The notes beneath the pieces were generated by a model, which saw only the letters and a program-made list of their open reading frames with translations, made no database searches and was not told the DNA's origin. From positions 2,470,754-2,534,753 of the forward strand of contig NW_022145611.1 in assembly GCF_000002235.5 (NCBI RefSeq): a DNA stretch of 64,000 bases, read 5' to 3'. The position numbers were made by a program, and so were the translations under genes. The stretch's first letter is position 1; each line of letters opens with the position of its first letter. Source of the DNA: Strongylocentrotus purpuratus (taxonomy: Eukaryota > Echinodermata > Echinoidea > Camarodonta > Strongylocentrotidae). Below, piece after piece: positions 24,750 through 37,240 of this stretch.

Positions 24750-25690
24750 CAGTGTATTGTGTCTTTATACATCGATGAACGATTTTCTGTCTAAACGTAA
24801 GGCAGGGCATACAAACAAGTAATGAAACTCATCCCAAATCGATTGCAAATTGAAGAGCGTACATAAACTTCTTTTCCTAGGAGTATTTGAATATCTACCA
24901 GCTACAATCGGTAGGTAATGATTGCCACAGCGAAAACGACTTAAAATTTTCCGATCTCTTTTAATGAGATCGATTTAGTATCTTTCTAAACATAGAGAAG
25001 GTTTGAAGATTCGATAGTTAACACAATGCGAATTATCGTACAAAAAGCAGACCAATACTGGGCATGAGAATCTTTCAATCGACGTTCCACAGTTTGTTTG
25101 ACCCAATCACAACTATAGTATTTTCACAAATTTCCCATAAATTAGACATCCCCATATTTCCCAGAGTCAGATTGATTTTTTTTAACCAAGGTGCCTGATA
25201 GATATTCTGCTCAAAGAGTAATTTTAAAATAATATACACCTTACCAGAAAATGTATCTTGTCCACTATGTACAATCCTACACCAAAAGTTTATCATTCTG
25301 CTTTCGATATATTTCTCAAGTTTAAGGCTCCCAAATTCACAGAGTACCATACAAATTGCAGTTGTTTTGCTCAAGATCATGTAGCACTTCAATTAAATCT
25401 CCAAAATTATATCTCACTTCCATATAGCAGAATAGGCGACACAAGATGAGCAAATAATTCTAAGTTGGTAAATTTTAGACAATAGACTATACATTGCTCG
25501 TCTAGCTTGATTGAGTTGCTTAATTTGTGCTTTACGAAATGTGTTGTTGTAGTTAAAAGTAGTTCCAAGATAGACGTATTCATCAACAACTTCTACAATA
25601 TCATCATCAAATTTAAATATAGGAATTTTTCGAACTTTACCACGCAAAATAAGCGTCCCTTGCCTTGCGCGCGTCTATGTTGGACCTCTT
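24750..25690 (-). mobile_element. LINE fragment: 3' end of reverse-transcriptase ORF, decayed
   Basis: On the minus strand, in 5' to 3' order, short matches to non-LTR retrotransposon ORF2 appear. EVVDEYVYLGTTFNYNNTF lies at about 25545-25610. LFAHLVSPILLYGSEI lies at about 25410-25460. ESRMINFWCRIVHSGQ lies at about 25255-25305. FRCGNHYLPIVAGRY lies at about 24890-24945, and WDEFHYLFVCPALR at about 24800-24840. These are the post-catalytic RT region and the conserved C-terminal region of LINE ORF2. The matches lie in more than one frame with several in-frame stops, so the copy is dead and 5'-truncated. The clade cannot be set by eye. Confidence 0.8.
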
Positions 25691-27460
25691 AATGTGTTAG
25701 CATAGGTTATCTTAATACCATACTTATGGCTTCTTGTAAAGAACAACAAGATTTTTCTTTTTTAAGAAACATTGATAAGATATTCGCCATATCGCAAATG
25801 AAAATTGATTTGATAGAACAGAAAAAGTTAGAACAGGGCTCGATTACGATTTAACGAAAACATTCTTGATATGATAGAAAAGGAGAAAAATAATCTGAAA
25901 CCTTTCTTTTTTCATCCCTAAAGGAGCTTACTCTCCAGTCAGTTTTATCGACATCGTATCTGGTAATTCTGTCGCGTCCGAGTATAGATTGAATTAAACA
26001 GTTCTTGATAAATACCCTGACAAGTGTACGCCTCTTCGTCGCCGTGTTAACCCAATCAGGGTATTGATTTAAAAACAGGTGAATCCCTCTCGATAGTTAC
26101 TGTACACACTCCTAGCTATCCTTGTCCATTAAGATCTACTCATCTCATGTGAAAACAACCGTGAAGATACGGTTAAACACCTCGTATTAAGACGATCAGA
26201 GACCATTATCACGCCTTGCTATTATGTCTCGATGGAGACGAACATATTTCAGCTGGCATTTTATGCATTTAAATAATGTCATGATCATGATAATATCATT
26301 TCAAGTGAGAATGAAAGTGTTGTATTGTCATAATGAGGCTTGGAAGACATTTTCAATGTTTTCAATGTTTCAATTTCAAGTTTGGATGTTTGGAAATTCT
26401 TCTCTTTTTTAATGGAGGCGACATTTACTCTAATAAACACAAAGACACCAAAATAAGACTTAAATCATAAACAATTTTATGTCAAACTTGACCGGGACAA
26501 TGATTCCATTCCAAAGATATATTATGAATTGATTTGGTTTCTTAGCCAAAAATATGGATCGTATCATCAGTCATAAATGCAAATTGAAATACACTACCAT
26601 CTTGAAATATTGAAATAAAATTAATTATTCAAGAGTCTGTGAGACCTACAGGTTACGTACGTTGCATGCATACTGTTATCTTTGCTTTAATTGCAAAACT
26701 GGATCACCGTCTTTGTAAATATAAAAAGTGGAATACTCCTTTAAACAAGAAATAATTATTACGTAAGAATTGTTTTATTATAATTACATTTTTACAATTC
26801 AAGACAGAAGTGATAGCATTCATGATTAAAATCGATAAATTGCGCAGCTAAACTACCATCGATAGCTGAACTAGAAATAATAACCTCTAATCTAATGTGT
26901 GCAAACCGAAGGGATCTAGATAAATTGGCGGCCTAAAACGATGACATTGCCATTAAGGAAAGTAAATCGTGACAGATTGGTGAAATCATGTTGAAGAACC
27001 GTGTCTATATGAGCTCCAAGGGACCCTCAAATCTTGCCCTCAAGGATTGAGAGAACTAGGACATGGCTCTCGTAGCGTGCAATCTATCCTCATTTCACAC
27101 CCAAGTGATACATATTGGACAGACATGATGTTCAGTTGATAAGCGGCTGCATGCATTGTGACCCACTGGCGTCGGATTTGGGCCACTCTTTTCGTTTTCA
27201 TAGAGTCGGTCTATTCTAATTCCCAAAGTGATTTTCCCTTTTTTCTTCTTATTTTCTGTGTACCATTTCATTTTCTTTTCATACACTTCCCTGTAATCTT
27301 TTATTAAATACAAATCTCTTCCCGTTCTTTTTCTTCTACCCCTATAATTATGTTTCGCCGGCGCTTTTTTTCTGGTCATTTCAAATGCGAGTTTTCTTTG
27401 CTGAGATCGTAATATTTTTCATCCAATTACCCCTCCCCCCCCCTCTCCGTTTTTCCTCCT

Positions 27461-27502
<42 letters not shown>

Positions 27503-28064
27503 CATCTCTCTATCTCAATCTTTCGTTAGCTTTCCATTTCTATCTCCCTTCCTCATAATTCCGAAGCACTTTTGTCATTTTATTTTTAAAGTTTTGTTAG
27601 GGTTAAAAAGACAAAACATTTACCGATGTAATCCATAAACGAAATTTTCTTAAAATTCACTGTTTAAATGTGCTAGAAGTTATCACTTTTAACTTTTATA
27701 CGAGTCTAGTAAAATAATGTACGCCTATCACAGACCTTAAAAAAGTGTTAGCAGTATTGGACCTTTCCACTAAATCTACGTGTGATACAATGAAGTCTGA
27801 AAGAGCTCAATTTGACACCGCCTGGGGGAATTTTTTTCTTCTTCTCTTTACTTCTTCAGAGGGACTTTATTGTTCCATTTCAAAATTCATGTATATTATT
27901 TACAAAACAAGTAAAATGAAACATATGAATTATATACAAGATCAACATTATTTTCTTAAAATGATCATTTTAACATTTCTAATACTTTCTTTCCGCCTGT
28001 GGGAAATTACCTAATAATTATTTTTTTGTCAAACCTTTATTTTCTTCTTTATATAATGTTACGT
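25691..28064. other. Gene-poor stretch
   Basis: AT-rich DNA with a somewhat GC-richer part at 25960-26220 and a CT microsatellite at 27429-27520. No supported gene. Confidence 0.5.
27429..27520. repeat. Pyrimidine tract with (CT)n
   Basis: Poly-C and CCT sequence leads into about 16 CT units. Confidence 0.9.
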
Positions 28065-28300
28065 CCAGGCCCGGATCCAGGGGGCCGAGCGGTTCTTGGC
28101 CCCCCCCCCCCCCAAAAAAAAAAATGAAAATGGGGACCAGAAATTTACTTTCTTTTTTGTTGCTCAAGGAGGGGGGGGGGGGTGTTGAGCGAAATATCGG
28201 GTGGCGCGATTTTCGAATTTCCGGGGGCAAAAAAGAAAATAAATAATTAATGCTCACTACCCCCCCCCCCCCCCCTAGGAAATCCTGGATCCGCGCCTGG
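28065..28300. mobile_element. Short inverted-repeat element with CCAGGCSCGGATCCAGG ends
   Basis: The left end CCAGGCCCGGATCCAGG and the inverse of the right end CCAGGCGCGGATCCAGG differ at one base. The interior has long C and G runs (28101-28114, 28170-28181, 28261-28275) and no coding potential. Imperfect ACGT-containing flanks do not form a clear target duplication. Confidence 0.7.
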
Positions 28301-28782
28301 TCACGTCTACCAGCCGTTTAACATCGCGAATGATTAGTTCTGTCGTAAATTCAAAATCATATACACCCCATACACCCGTCCTCCGTGATTAGCCGACATC
28401 AGCATCATCTTGCAAGAACACTACATTAACGACCATAAGTTTTCATCATTGGGTCCCTCTCCATGATTCATGTCGATTGGAATGAACTGCCTAATCCTTT
28501 CATAGACAGGAAACAAAGACGGAAGAAATTGATATTTATTAGTCTCTTGGTGATGTTTCGTTCGTCTTTCTCTGGGCTCCATTAGATCAATGATGAACGA
28601 GGTTCAACGATGAGAAGAGACAGTTTGGCGATGAGAGTTATTTGGTATTCACTCCCCTCGCTCCATATCATTATAATGTTGCTATTAACACCCAACCAGA
28701 CACCCTAATCTAGATTAAGAATGCCGATCACGAGAAAAGAGAGAGAGAGAGGCTGCTGGGAGGCTATCGAACAGTCTATACC

Positions 28783-28945
28783 CAGGGCCCCGTCTTACAA
28801 AGAGTTGATATCAATCGTAACTTATTTGCGATTGATATCAATCGTAACTATGTACATAAGAGATAGGAGACTGCAAACTTACGATTGATTGGAGGACTTA
28901 CGATTGATTTGGATCGATCGTAACTCTTTGTAAGACGGGGCCCTG
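28783..28945. mobile_element. MITE copy 1 with CAGGGCCCCGTCTTACAAAG ends
   Basis: Perfect terminal inverted repeats of 24 bp bound a 163-bp element. Its interior is built of repeated ATCAATCGTAACT and CGATTGATTGG segments. A second copy lies at 35749-35878. Confidence 0.85.
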
Positions 28946-29232
28946 TTCTCATCACTGAGCTAGTATCGATGACAACCAATGGAAACCATGCTTTTTTTCA
29001 TGACGTGGTCACCAAAACCATCCATTTTCAAGTTCCTGCGTCGCATCCTAAGCAGGTTTTAATGACGTGCTTTTATTACTGTTTGCTCATGTTTTATTTC
29101 TAACACTATGTCATGTGATTCATTGGCGTGTAAATAGCACTGAAGCAGTTGCTCTCTTCAAAAAAATGTATGTAATTTCTAGAATTGTACTTAATTTGTT
29201 GGTTTGTTTGTTCTGTTTCGCTGTTTACTTAT

Positions 29233-29432
29233 AACACAAACGCAACTGTTTTCGAAAAATCAAACTGAGGCAACTTCAAAAGCCTATAGTGCGTCACCTA
29301 TTGAAATGTGCGAGCATGAAAACGTCGTTTCGCGTACTCCGAACATGGTTTCTATACAATCAAGAATAGCAATTACCCTTGAGTTGATGTTACGAAAATA
29401 TTTACCATCATGTTATATCTAGAGTCCAAACA
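29233..29432 (+). repeat. Dispersed ~200-bp repeat, copy 1
   Basis: It shares ordered blocks with copies at 33538 (inverse), 39010 and 61825: CGCAACT..TTTCGA, GGCAACTTCAA, TGAAATGTGCGAGCAT, a TCCGAACATGGTTTC-type block and CCCTTGAGTTGATGTTACGA. It is not tied to any SINE or MITE seen here. Confidence 0.75.
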
Positions 29433-32400
29433 CTATCATGAAATCAAAAACCTTCTTTGTCGTATTGTTGCTTTGTTGCATACCTAGTATAATCAATGAT
29501 TTTGCCCCCCTCACACTTTCGTAAGAAAATCCCAGGAGAGAAAAAGTCAATAAAACTACCACAAACTTGCCCAGGCCTGTGGCATGCGGACAGCTTAGAT
29601 AATACCGCTCCTCATCATCTGATCAAGAATTCCCCTCCCACATTGCGTCGGTTTGTATTATAAGGATAATGCTCTATGTAGACTTGTTATGTTTTGCATC
29701 ATGTACATAATATCGCATCTCCGAAAATAACACATCATTCTACGATAAGCACGGAACATTTTCACATTACCATGATCACTTTGGACTACCTGCTTGATAT
29801 ACGCTGCTTTAACAAGTTATTGGGTTTTCTTTAAACAAAATAATAGACCATAACTCTACCGTTCCGCCGTCACATCTCATCTTCAGCACGTTAATACTCA
29901 TTGCACTCACGTAAAATACATAAGATTGTTAATTCATACGAAAGATTGATGTGAGTGATTCAACATTTTGGGTAGAAATAGGCTCAAAACCTGATTAAAA
30001 TGTGATTTTTTTTTTCTTCATTTCTACGAAGATTTAAATATTGAAATACCAAAGGAGGGCATCATGACTTCAAATGAAGAGGTAAAGGATTATCTTCGTG
30101 GAATCGTTTTTAATTACGCAAATTACTCCACTATTGATAAGCAGCTTTCTCCCAAAGATGTGAAGTGACTGATACTTCGTGAGGCATGTGAATTAGCAGA
30201 TACATAATAGAATGTAGTTTACGTGAACGGCACGAGTGTTTGACGTAGTAAACTGAACACCTTTAACAGTTTTATAGATTAATAGTACCATGTCTCTAAA
30301 TTATCTGAACATTCGTTTTATGAATCCCGTTTCTTGTACGCTTTTACCCCATCACCGTCACTTTTTATCTCTCCGTTTGTCTCTCCTCATTCTTACCATT
30401 TCCCTATTTCTCTGTCTGTCTTCTTTCTCTCTCAGTCTCTCTCACACACATTCTTTTTTTTTCTTCTTCTCTCTCTCTCATACACTTTCTTTCTCTCTCT
30501 CTCTCTCTATCTCTCTCTCTCCATCTCGTAAACCGAAACCTAGTTACGAAATCAAATTCATTATTCGAATCCAAAGTCGATGTAGGAATATAAAATCTGA
30601 ACCAAGGACTACATTTTTTCTGGAACTTGCGACCGCGCTATGATCAGACTTTCAAAATAAAACATCTATATCAAAATAGTATAACTTTGTTTCATAGGTG
30701 TAATTTAATAAACTTTACGATCGAATAATACACACTTCACTATTGTGTATTTAGTCATAAAGAAAGCCGACTTCCGCACTACGACCAACAAGTGTTTTTG
30801 CGAGTGCAGGCCTACAGTATTGCACCAGGTAGTAACCGCTCTGACCACTTCAAATATCTAGTTACTCTTCACCCCACGCACATCAAGATAATTTTTTTCT
30901 ATTATACACTGGTCAAAGAAAACCTGAATTTGTCTTCTTGTTGAGAGTTGTTTCTTTGAAGCAATAAATCGCAGTCATATCACGCTTGTGATGCTTGAGA
31001 TATCTTAGATCTGTTTACCGATGTGTGAAGTACCAGGTATACCATTGACTAATGCATTGATGCAGGGTGTTGTGTTATAATGCGTGGACACGTACAGATA
31101 ACACACAGTAAAAGACACACGATCAACGGAGAAGCTTTCTTGTGGTTTGCAGAAAAAGTAATGTCGTGTTCAGAGAGTTTTCCTCTTCCACAATATGTCA
31201 TGTTTGCGCAGTGTCTTTTTAGCGAAAAATCAATATGACATTTCGATGTTTTATAATTATACAGTCTGTAAATATTATGAAGATCGTAATGCAATGCAAA
31301 TTGTTAGGTAAATATTCGAAAATAAAATGAACTATAGAAATAATTGTTACATCGATGGTGACAAAGAAAAAATAATACATAATTAAATTTAAAAAATAAC
31401 ATGTCCAGCACGGGAGGTATTTACTCTCTTTAAAAAAAAAATAGTACCAGCACGGAGAATAAGCAAACTATATAAGCACTTTAGGGCTTGCTCTCTCCTG
31501 GATATTTTGAAAATGAATAGAATTCAAAGTGAAAATTTATCCTTTTCTGATATGATACATTCTTCGATATCACTCGGACATTCGTAACTACAGGTTTATT
31601 GAGCTTAGTATTCCTTGCATATAGTGCATAACGCATCACTTCTTGCGCTTCCATATTGCATTAAATGTGAAAGCCCATTAATGCCATGTTTATATTCATA
31701 GATGGAAGTAAAATCCGGTAGTCATATTATCCAAATTGCCGACGGAGGTACCAACATTTTTCAATAAGCAAATCATATCAAAAAGTAGGTCTTCAAATTT
31801 CTTCAATTTCACCATATTTGGCCAGATGAAATCGCGATGTTCAAACAGGAAATTGTAAAGGGAGAATGTCATACCCCATACACCCCTATATCAACGCCCA
31901 TATACTACCCTTGCACATATAGTACTCCTGTAGACCTTCCGTTTGGTATTTTGTCTAAGTTTCAACTTGAGCTAGGGTTCTCGAGAAATCCCAGGTGCTA
32001 AACCACACGAGATACGATGCTGTCTCGAGAATTGAAACGAGAACTAAAATTTGGGATGCATTTCTTATTATCCACACCGATAACAACAACGGAATGATAC
32101 ACCTGCTTTCGTTCTCTGTTTCAATAGAATTACACCCTAACTTGGTTAGAACTGTACAGATGTTCAGGTTACTCCTCAGGGGTAGTATGAGTCTTTTCCA
32201 AGGGCATAGAAAATAGAAACATGTGAAAGTTTTCTTTTACCGTAGTGTCGGTTTACAATAACATAATGCTGTAAAATAAAAGGAGCGGGTGTCTTTTATT
32301 TCCCAAAAGTGCCACACGTTCATGAAAGAAGAACATTATGTTTAAACCCCTGTGCCCTTTGACAACTTGAAATCGTTTTGTCTATATTCTGTTAGCATAA

Positions 32401-32497
32401 CGCCTTTATGTGCAATAATAATATTCAAATACACATTTTGAAAGAGAGGATTTAGTTCATCTTCGTGATAGGCAGCATAGCCCTTTGAAGATTACAT
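29433..32497. other. Gene-poor stretch
   Basis: It holds pyrimidine-rich microsatellite DNA at 30355-30525 ((CT)n), which accounts for Ser/Leu-rich frames. The rest is AT-rich with no recognised gene or element. Confidence 0.5.
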
Positions 32498-32711
32498 GGA
32501 GAAGAAAAAGAAGAAGAAGAAGAAGGAAAAGAAGAAGAAGAAGAAGAAGAAGAAGAAGAAGGAAAAGAAAAAGAAGAAGAAGAAGAAGAAGAAGAAGAAG
32601 AAGAAGGGGAAGGAGAAGAAAAAGAAAAAGGAAAAGAAGAAGAAGAAGAAGGGGAAGGAGGAGAAGAAGAAGAAGAAGAAGACGAAGAAGAAGAAGGAGG
32701 AGGAAAAGAAA
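32498..32711. repeat. 214-bp polypurine (GAA)n tract
   Basis: Almost uninterrupted purines on the + strand, mostly GAA with GGA and AAAAG variants and a single C at 32683. Lys/Arg-only and Ser-only frames across it are artefacts. Confidence 0.97.
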
Positions 32712-33537
32712 TCATGTTCTACAATGATTTTTTTTTAGAAACAATGAAGTGTACTGAGTACTGCATTTCAACGTTCAAATGGCCAGATGCTCCGGATTTT
32801 TTTTCAATTGTTCTTTCAGAAACTCATTTTATTGTTAAATTTCTATGATATAATGCTCTCTCATGCATAAATGGTACGATTCCAATTGCATACTATCTTA
32901 AAAGGATTAATTAATGTTTATGAAAGATAAGTTTATATTTCAATATTCATTTGAAATTCTGTATTATAAATAGTGTCCACTTTCTTTTTTGCAGAGTGTA
33001 CTTGATCTTTTCCATTGTATGTTCTGTATTTGTATGCGTTGTGTATGCGTATGTTTTATATGAGATATTAATATAATGATATTTTTTACAACCAAGTTTA
33101 AGCTTTTTTTATTCGTAGTTGATGTTTATCTTCATGCGACGTTCTTTCGTTCTATCTTAACATATCCTCTCACTCTGGGTCTGCGTTTATCATTGATGCG
33201 ATCAGATGAAAAGAAGGAGGGCCAATAAAAAGCTCAAATTCAGAATATAAATAGAGGTGAACATGTATGTTTAGCTTTCGAACGTTCTTGAAATGGACAA
33301 GAGTCTCTCCCATGGGGCTCTCTTAAGGTTCGCTGTTGGTTGTTCAAATTTTCTCACGACCACTTGAGGGATTCCCATCAAGGAATAAATATAGAGCATT
33401 ACCATAAGGTCAGACCCATAATAATGCACCAAGTCTTTTGTTAAATGAATAATATAGATGTTTCATTATTGTATAAAAGAAGAAATAATACTTTGAGACA
33501 GAATTGAAGTGAAATTAAGTTTCCCCAAAGACTTAAT

Positions 33538-33739
33538 TTGGACTAATAACACGGTCGCTATAATTATATCTCGCAAAATAACCTGAGGGGCAGTCGCATT
33601 CCCTATTGTATATCCCATAGAAATCATTTTCGGATTACCTAATACATCATTCTCATGTTCGCACATTTCAGTGCGTGACGCACATGGCCATTGAAGTTGC
33701 CTTAGGTTAATTTCCTCGAAAGTAGATGCGATCTTGTGT
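33538..33739 (-). repeat. Dispersed ~200-bp repeat, copy 2 (inverse)
   Basis: Read on the minus strand it has ATCGCATCTACTTTCGA, AAGGCAACTTCAATGGCC, CACTGAAATGTGCGAACATG, GTAATCCGAAAATGATTTCT and a TTTTGCGAGATATAATT end. The block order is the same as in copies 1, 3 and 4. Confidence 0.75.
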
Positions 33740-33936
33740 AATATGATTTAAAAAATAAAAAGATCTCTAATTCAACAAACTTGGAGAATGGGTGTAAGAG
33801 GATCATAATAAAAAGGCTCGCTATGTCTTTGTTCAAATTACAAAACATTATAAGTGCATCTCCTGCAGGGGAACATGGTTTCGAGAGAACGCGCTGTAAG
33901 TATACGAATAAAATACAATGGAATCTACTAGTAACA

Positions 33937-34178
33937 GGGGCGGGGTCCAGGGAAGCGTGGGGGCGACCCCCCTTTTACCTTAACAAATAGATATAGACTC
34001 TATTGTTCAGTTTACGAATTCAGAAATGCCTCAGAATGGACAATAGAGCATCTTAAGGTTCAACACTTTCCGGGGCCCTTAAGCAGGGGCCAGATCCCAC
34101 GCCGTCAAGGCTTCGCGCTTGCAATTTCGTACATTTTACGCCCCCCTCTCTCTTTGGAAAATCCTTGAAACGCCCTTG
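33937..34178. mobile_element. Possible short inverted-repeat element, related in style to 28065-28300
   Basis: The left GGGGCGGGGTCCAGGGAA and the inverse of the right (AAGGGCGTTTCAAGGATT) pair weakly. C and G runs lie just inside. The ends are uncertain. Confidence 0.3.
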
Positions 34179-35100
34179 AGTAATACACAGTAAATTGCCT
34201 TAATCACCTGTTACTAGATAGGCGCTACATGTATTCACTTCAATACACCCCTGAACAACATAACAATAACGTTTAAGGCTGCTTCAAACTCAAAGATACA
34301 TTTATTCGAAATGAATATAAGTAGAACATTGTTATGATTGCTATGATTATGATAACAAAGGTTTAGGTTGCTTCAAAAAATAAAATTAAAGTGAATAAAT
34401 AAAGAACAGATTGTATAGATTGTTTGACTAAGCTCTACACAAACATATTATAAAATGAAATCCCCCCCCCCCCCCTCTGTTTTTTTTTTATAAAACATTT
34501 TCTTTTTTGATAACCCCGTCATGTTAGATTACGGAAATTATTTGAAACATGACACGATATTGCGCTTCTTGCTATTTTCAATTTAAAAGACGTTGGTAAG
34601 TAGGTGCAAGGTTATTTTATTATTTTATTATGGTCACCTATATATACACATAACCCTTGTGGATGCTATATTTTGTACAGTCATGAAGTATTAAAAGAAT
34701 TGAAATAATCAAGTTGGGAATAATAAACGATGAGATTTTAAAACCAGTCTACAAAACAGGCTCGAGTTATTTCATTCAGAACGAATTAAAGGTCAATACA
34801 TGTATAATAAAGAATGATACAGAAAAATCCTTCATTTATCGAAAAAGGTAATGTATAATAATCAGCTAATATTTAGCTCGAAATATAGCTTCATGGAGAT
34901 TCGTGTCAACTGTACTGGGTTTAAATATTAAAAGAGGAAAGGATGAAAAAAAGAAATAGAAGCATGATAGAAAGACAGGGAGAAAAAGATATAAAGAATA
35001 AGTAACGAAAATGTAAGAAATAAAGATGTGCGTATAGAAATGAAGAGGAAGATAGGCAGAGAATGAGAGGGGAGAAAGAAAAGGAGGTAACAGAAAGATA

Positions 35101-35224
35101 GAAAGAGCGAGAGAGAGAGAGAAAGAGAGAGTGGGAGAGACACAGAGAGAGAGAGAGACATACATATAAAGGGCGAGAGAGGGTGTGTGTGTGTGTGTGT
35201 GTGTATGTGCGAGGGGAGGTATAT

Positions 35225-35259
<35 letters not shown>
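35101..35259. repeat. (GA)n / (GT)n compound microsatellite
   Basis: GA-rich DNA runs to 35160, then about 11 GT units at 35183-35204, then about 17 GA units to 35259. Confidence 0.95.
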
Positions 35260-35261
<2 letters not shown>

Positions 35262-35748
35262 ATATGTCCTGTATCAAGGGCCCTGTGCACTTGCTGCTCT
35301 CATAACTTAACTTTAAAATGTCTGTAACCGGTGGTTTCTTCCTCTCTAAGTATCAAAGCTGTTTCAGCAACACCGGTAGTGAGTCATCATGTCATCATAC
35401 TAATGACCCTCGTTTAAAAAAAACGGAGGTCTGGTAAAGATTAGAAATCATTTGTGAGTTTTCTCAATGTTTCTGTCAGTTTGGAAGGACGACAAGGGAA
35501 ATGTCTTCCTAAAAGGATTGCTCTAAATTACTCTCATATTCTAAATATGACAAAAAAGCTGAAAAGTTTGAAACAAACATGGTAGTCCGGGACTACTACT
35601 CCCACATTCTTATTCTGTGTGCAGTGCTTGTGAACTCCAGCAAGATTGAGACAACTTCTTTACATTTTAATCAATCAAAAACTTTACAGTATATATTTAT
35701 GTACTACATAATCACCTTTCCAAAGAGTTTCTTTCACGATATAATACC

Positions 35749-35878
35749 TGGGCCCCGTCTTACAAAGAGTTGGTATCAATCGCAACTATGTACATAAGAG
35801 ATAGGGGACCTTGCGATTGATTGGAGGACTTACGATTGATTTGGATCGATTGTAACTCTTTGTAAGACGGGGGCCCAG
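35749..35878. mobile_element. MITE copy 2 with CTGGGCCCCGTCTTACAAAG ends
   Basis: Same family as 28783-28945. Terminal inverted repeats run through AAGAGTT, with one extra G in the right arm. The interior keeps ACTATGTACATAAGAGATAG and GATTGGAGGACTTACGATTG but lacks about 30 bases present in copy 1. Confidence 0.85.
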
Positions 35879-36289
35879 TATTCAACTTTGTTTTCAAAGC
35901 CTCTCTTTGCCATCATCTCAACTAATGGGCAGGGATCAGGGATACATATACGGCGATAGGTTCCTAATACCATAATTACCATACTAATACTAAATACTAG
36001 ATGTAAACGACCCTTTCTCCCGATTTAATCTGACATTGATTAATACTATACGGGATAAAAACTGTCATTCGGTTGTGTGAGCTGCTAATGCCTCACATGT
36101 TACATTCTGTTGAACGAGGAGCGGTACAGAGGAAACAAAATTCACGTCGATCTCTTTTAGACAATTCGTTCACATAGTCGATCAGACATGAGTATTTATT
36201 TATTATTTTTATTTGTTGGCGGTCTCTTTGTTTCACAAGACAAATTAATTATTTTTTGTCTAAACTCATGTAACCCCTTTTTCCTTTCA

Positions 36290-36565
36290 TTATGTAGAGG
36301 TGTAGTGGTCCAGTACATAATTCTCCGGACTGTGAACCACAATATAAGAGGTTCGAATCCCTGTCGCAGCACTACTATCCTTTGACATTAATCTACATTA
36401 AATTTTGCCACACTCCACCCAGGTGAGATAAATGAGTACGTGGCAGGAATTAGTTCCTTGAAATGCTAGTGCGCTGTAATGGCAGTGTGCTAAAGCCATG
36501 ATAAAAATAATGGAGTGGCAATGTGCCAGACATGAGCGATATACAAGACTCCACTACTAGTATTA
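36290..36565 (+). mobile_element. tRNA-derived SINE
   Basis: The head TGTAGTGGTCCAGTACATAA and box B GGTTCGAATCC (36350-36360) are followed by CACACTCCACCCAGGTGAGA, TTCCTTGAAATGC and a GCGATATACAAGACTCC end. The tRNA-like cloverleaf is not closed, so it is read as a SINE rather than a tRNA gene. Confidence 0.75.
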
Positions 36566-37240
36566 TATGGATTTTACGAAATGTCTTCTTGCTTCAGGCC
36601 GTAACGTATGTACCATTGCTGCCCACCCCTATCCCGACAAGGATACCTCCGTTTTGAGAGGACAAGAGCTGTCCAATGAGGAGAGTTTTGCCAATAACAT
36701 CTGGGCCAGAAAATCGAGAGAAATCCACTTTGCCTTGCAAATGAGATGTTTGTAGAGCTCCCAAAATGTAAGGGGGTCGTCATGCATATAGGAGCCCCGC
36801 GGCCTCGGCACCATTTCTCTCTCTCTCCCTCTAGACAAGAACACTGTGATGAATGTAAGTTAGGTGTGTCAAGTATCACCATGTTAGATCCTTGTTCCTG
36901 TGGTGTAAGATAAGGCCCAGTGACTCGAGTGCACTGCCACATTATTGAGTAGCTTGAATGCATTGTGGAGGCGACGGACATGTTCTCAAGTGTAGGGATA
37001 CATGCATCTGTAAAATTGAGTGTGTCTGTGCCGTCTGATATTTCTCCACATTCGCGCAGTCTATACAGTGTGAGATCTCCTATAGACAGTAACTTGTAAT
37101 TCCAATTTAATGTCCATGCGGCTTAAGATGGCGTAACATTTTTACGCATCCCGATGGAGTATCAATCAGGGAGGATAAAAGCTCGTATGGACGTACCTAT
37201 GCGACATTCCTCATCACCTACTATTCAAGAGTATTCTTGT
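36566..37240. other. GC-richer unique segment, function unknown
   Basis: Less AT-rich than its surroundings and without a recognised repeat. Both strands stay open over 36570-36760, and an AG preceded by CTTCTTGCTTC lies at about 36597. No protein family was recognised. It could be a non-coding exon, a decayed coding exon or a regulatory segment. Confidence 0.3.

Noticed and set aside
27095-27379. Basic 94-codon minus-strand frame
   Set aside because: Composition follows a T/C-rich strand, with no domain or splice support.
32485-32738. Arg/Lys-only and Ser-only open frames
   Set aside because: Translations of a GAA microsatellite.
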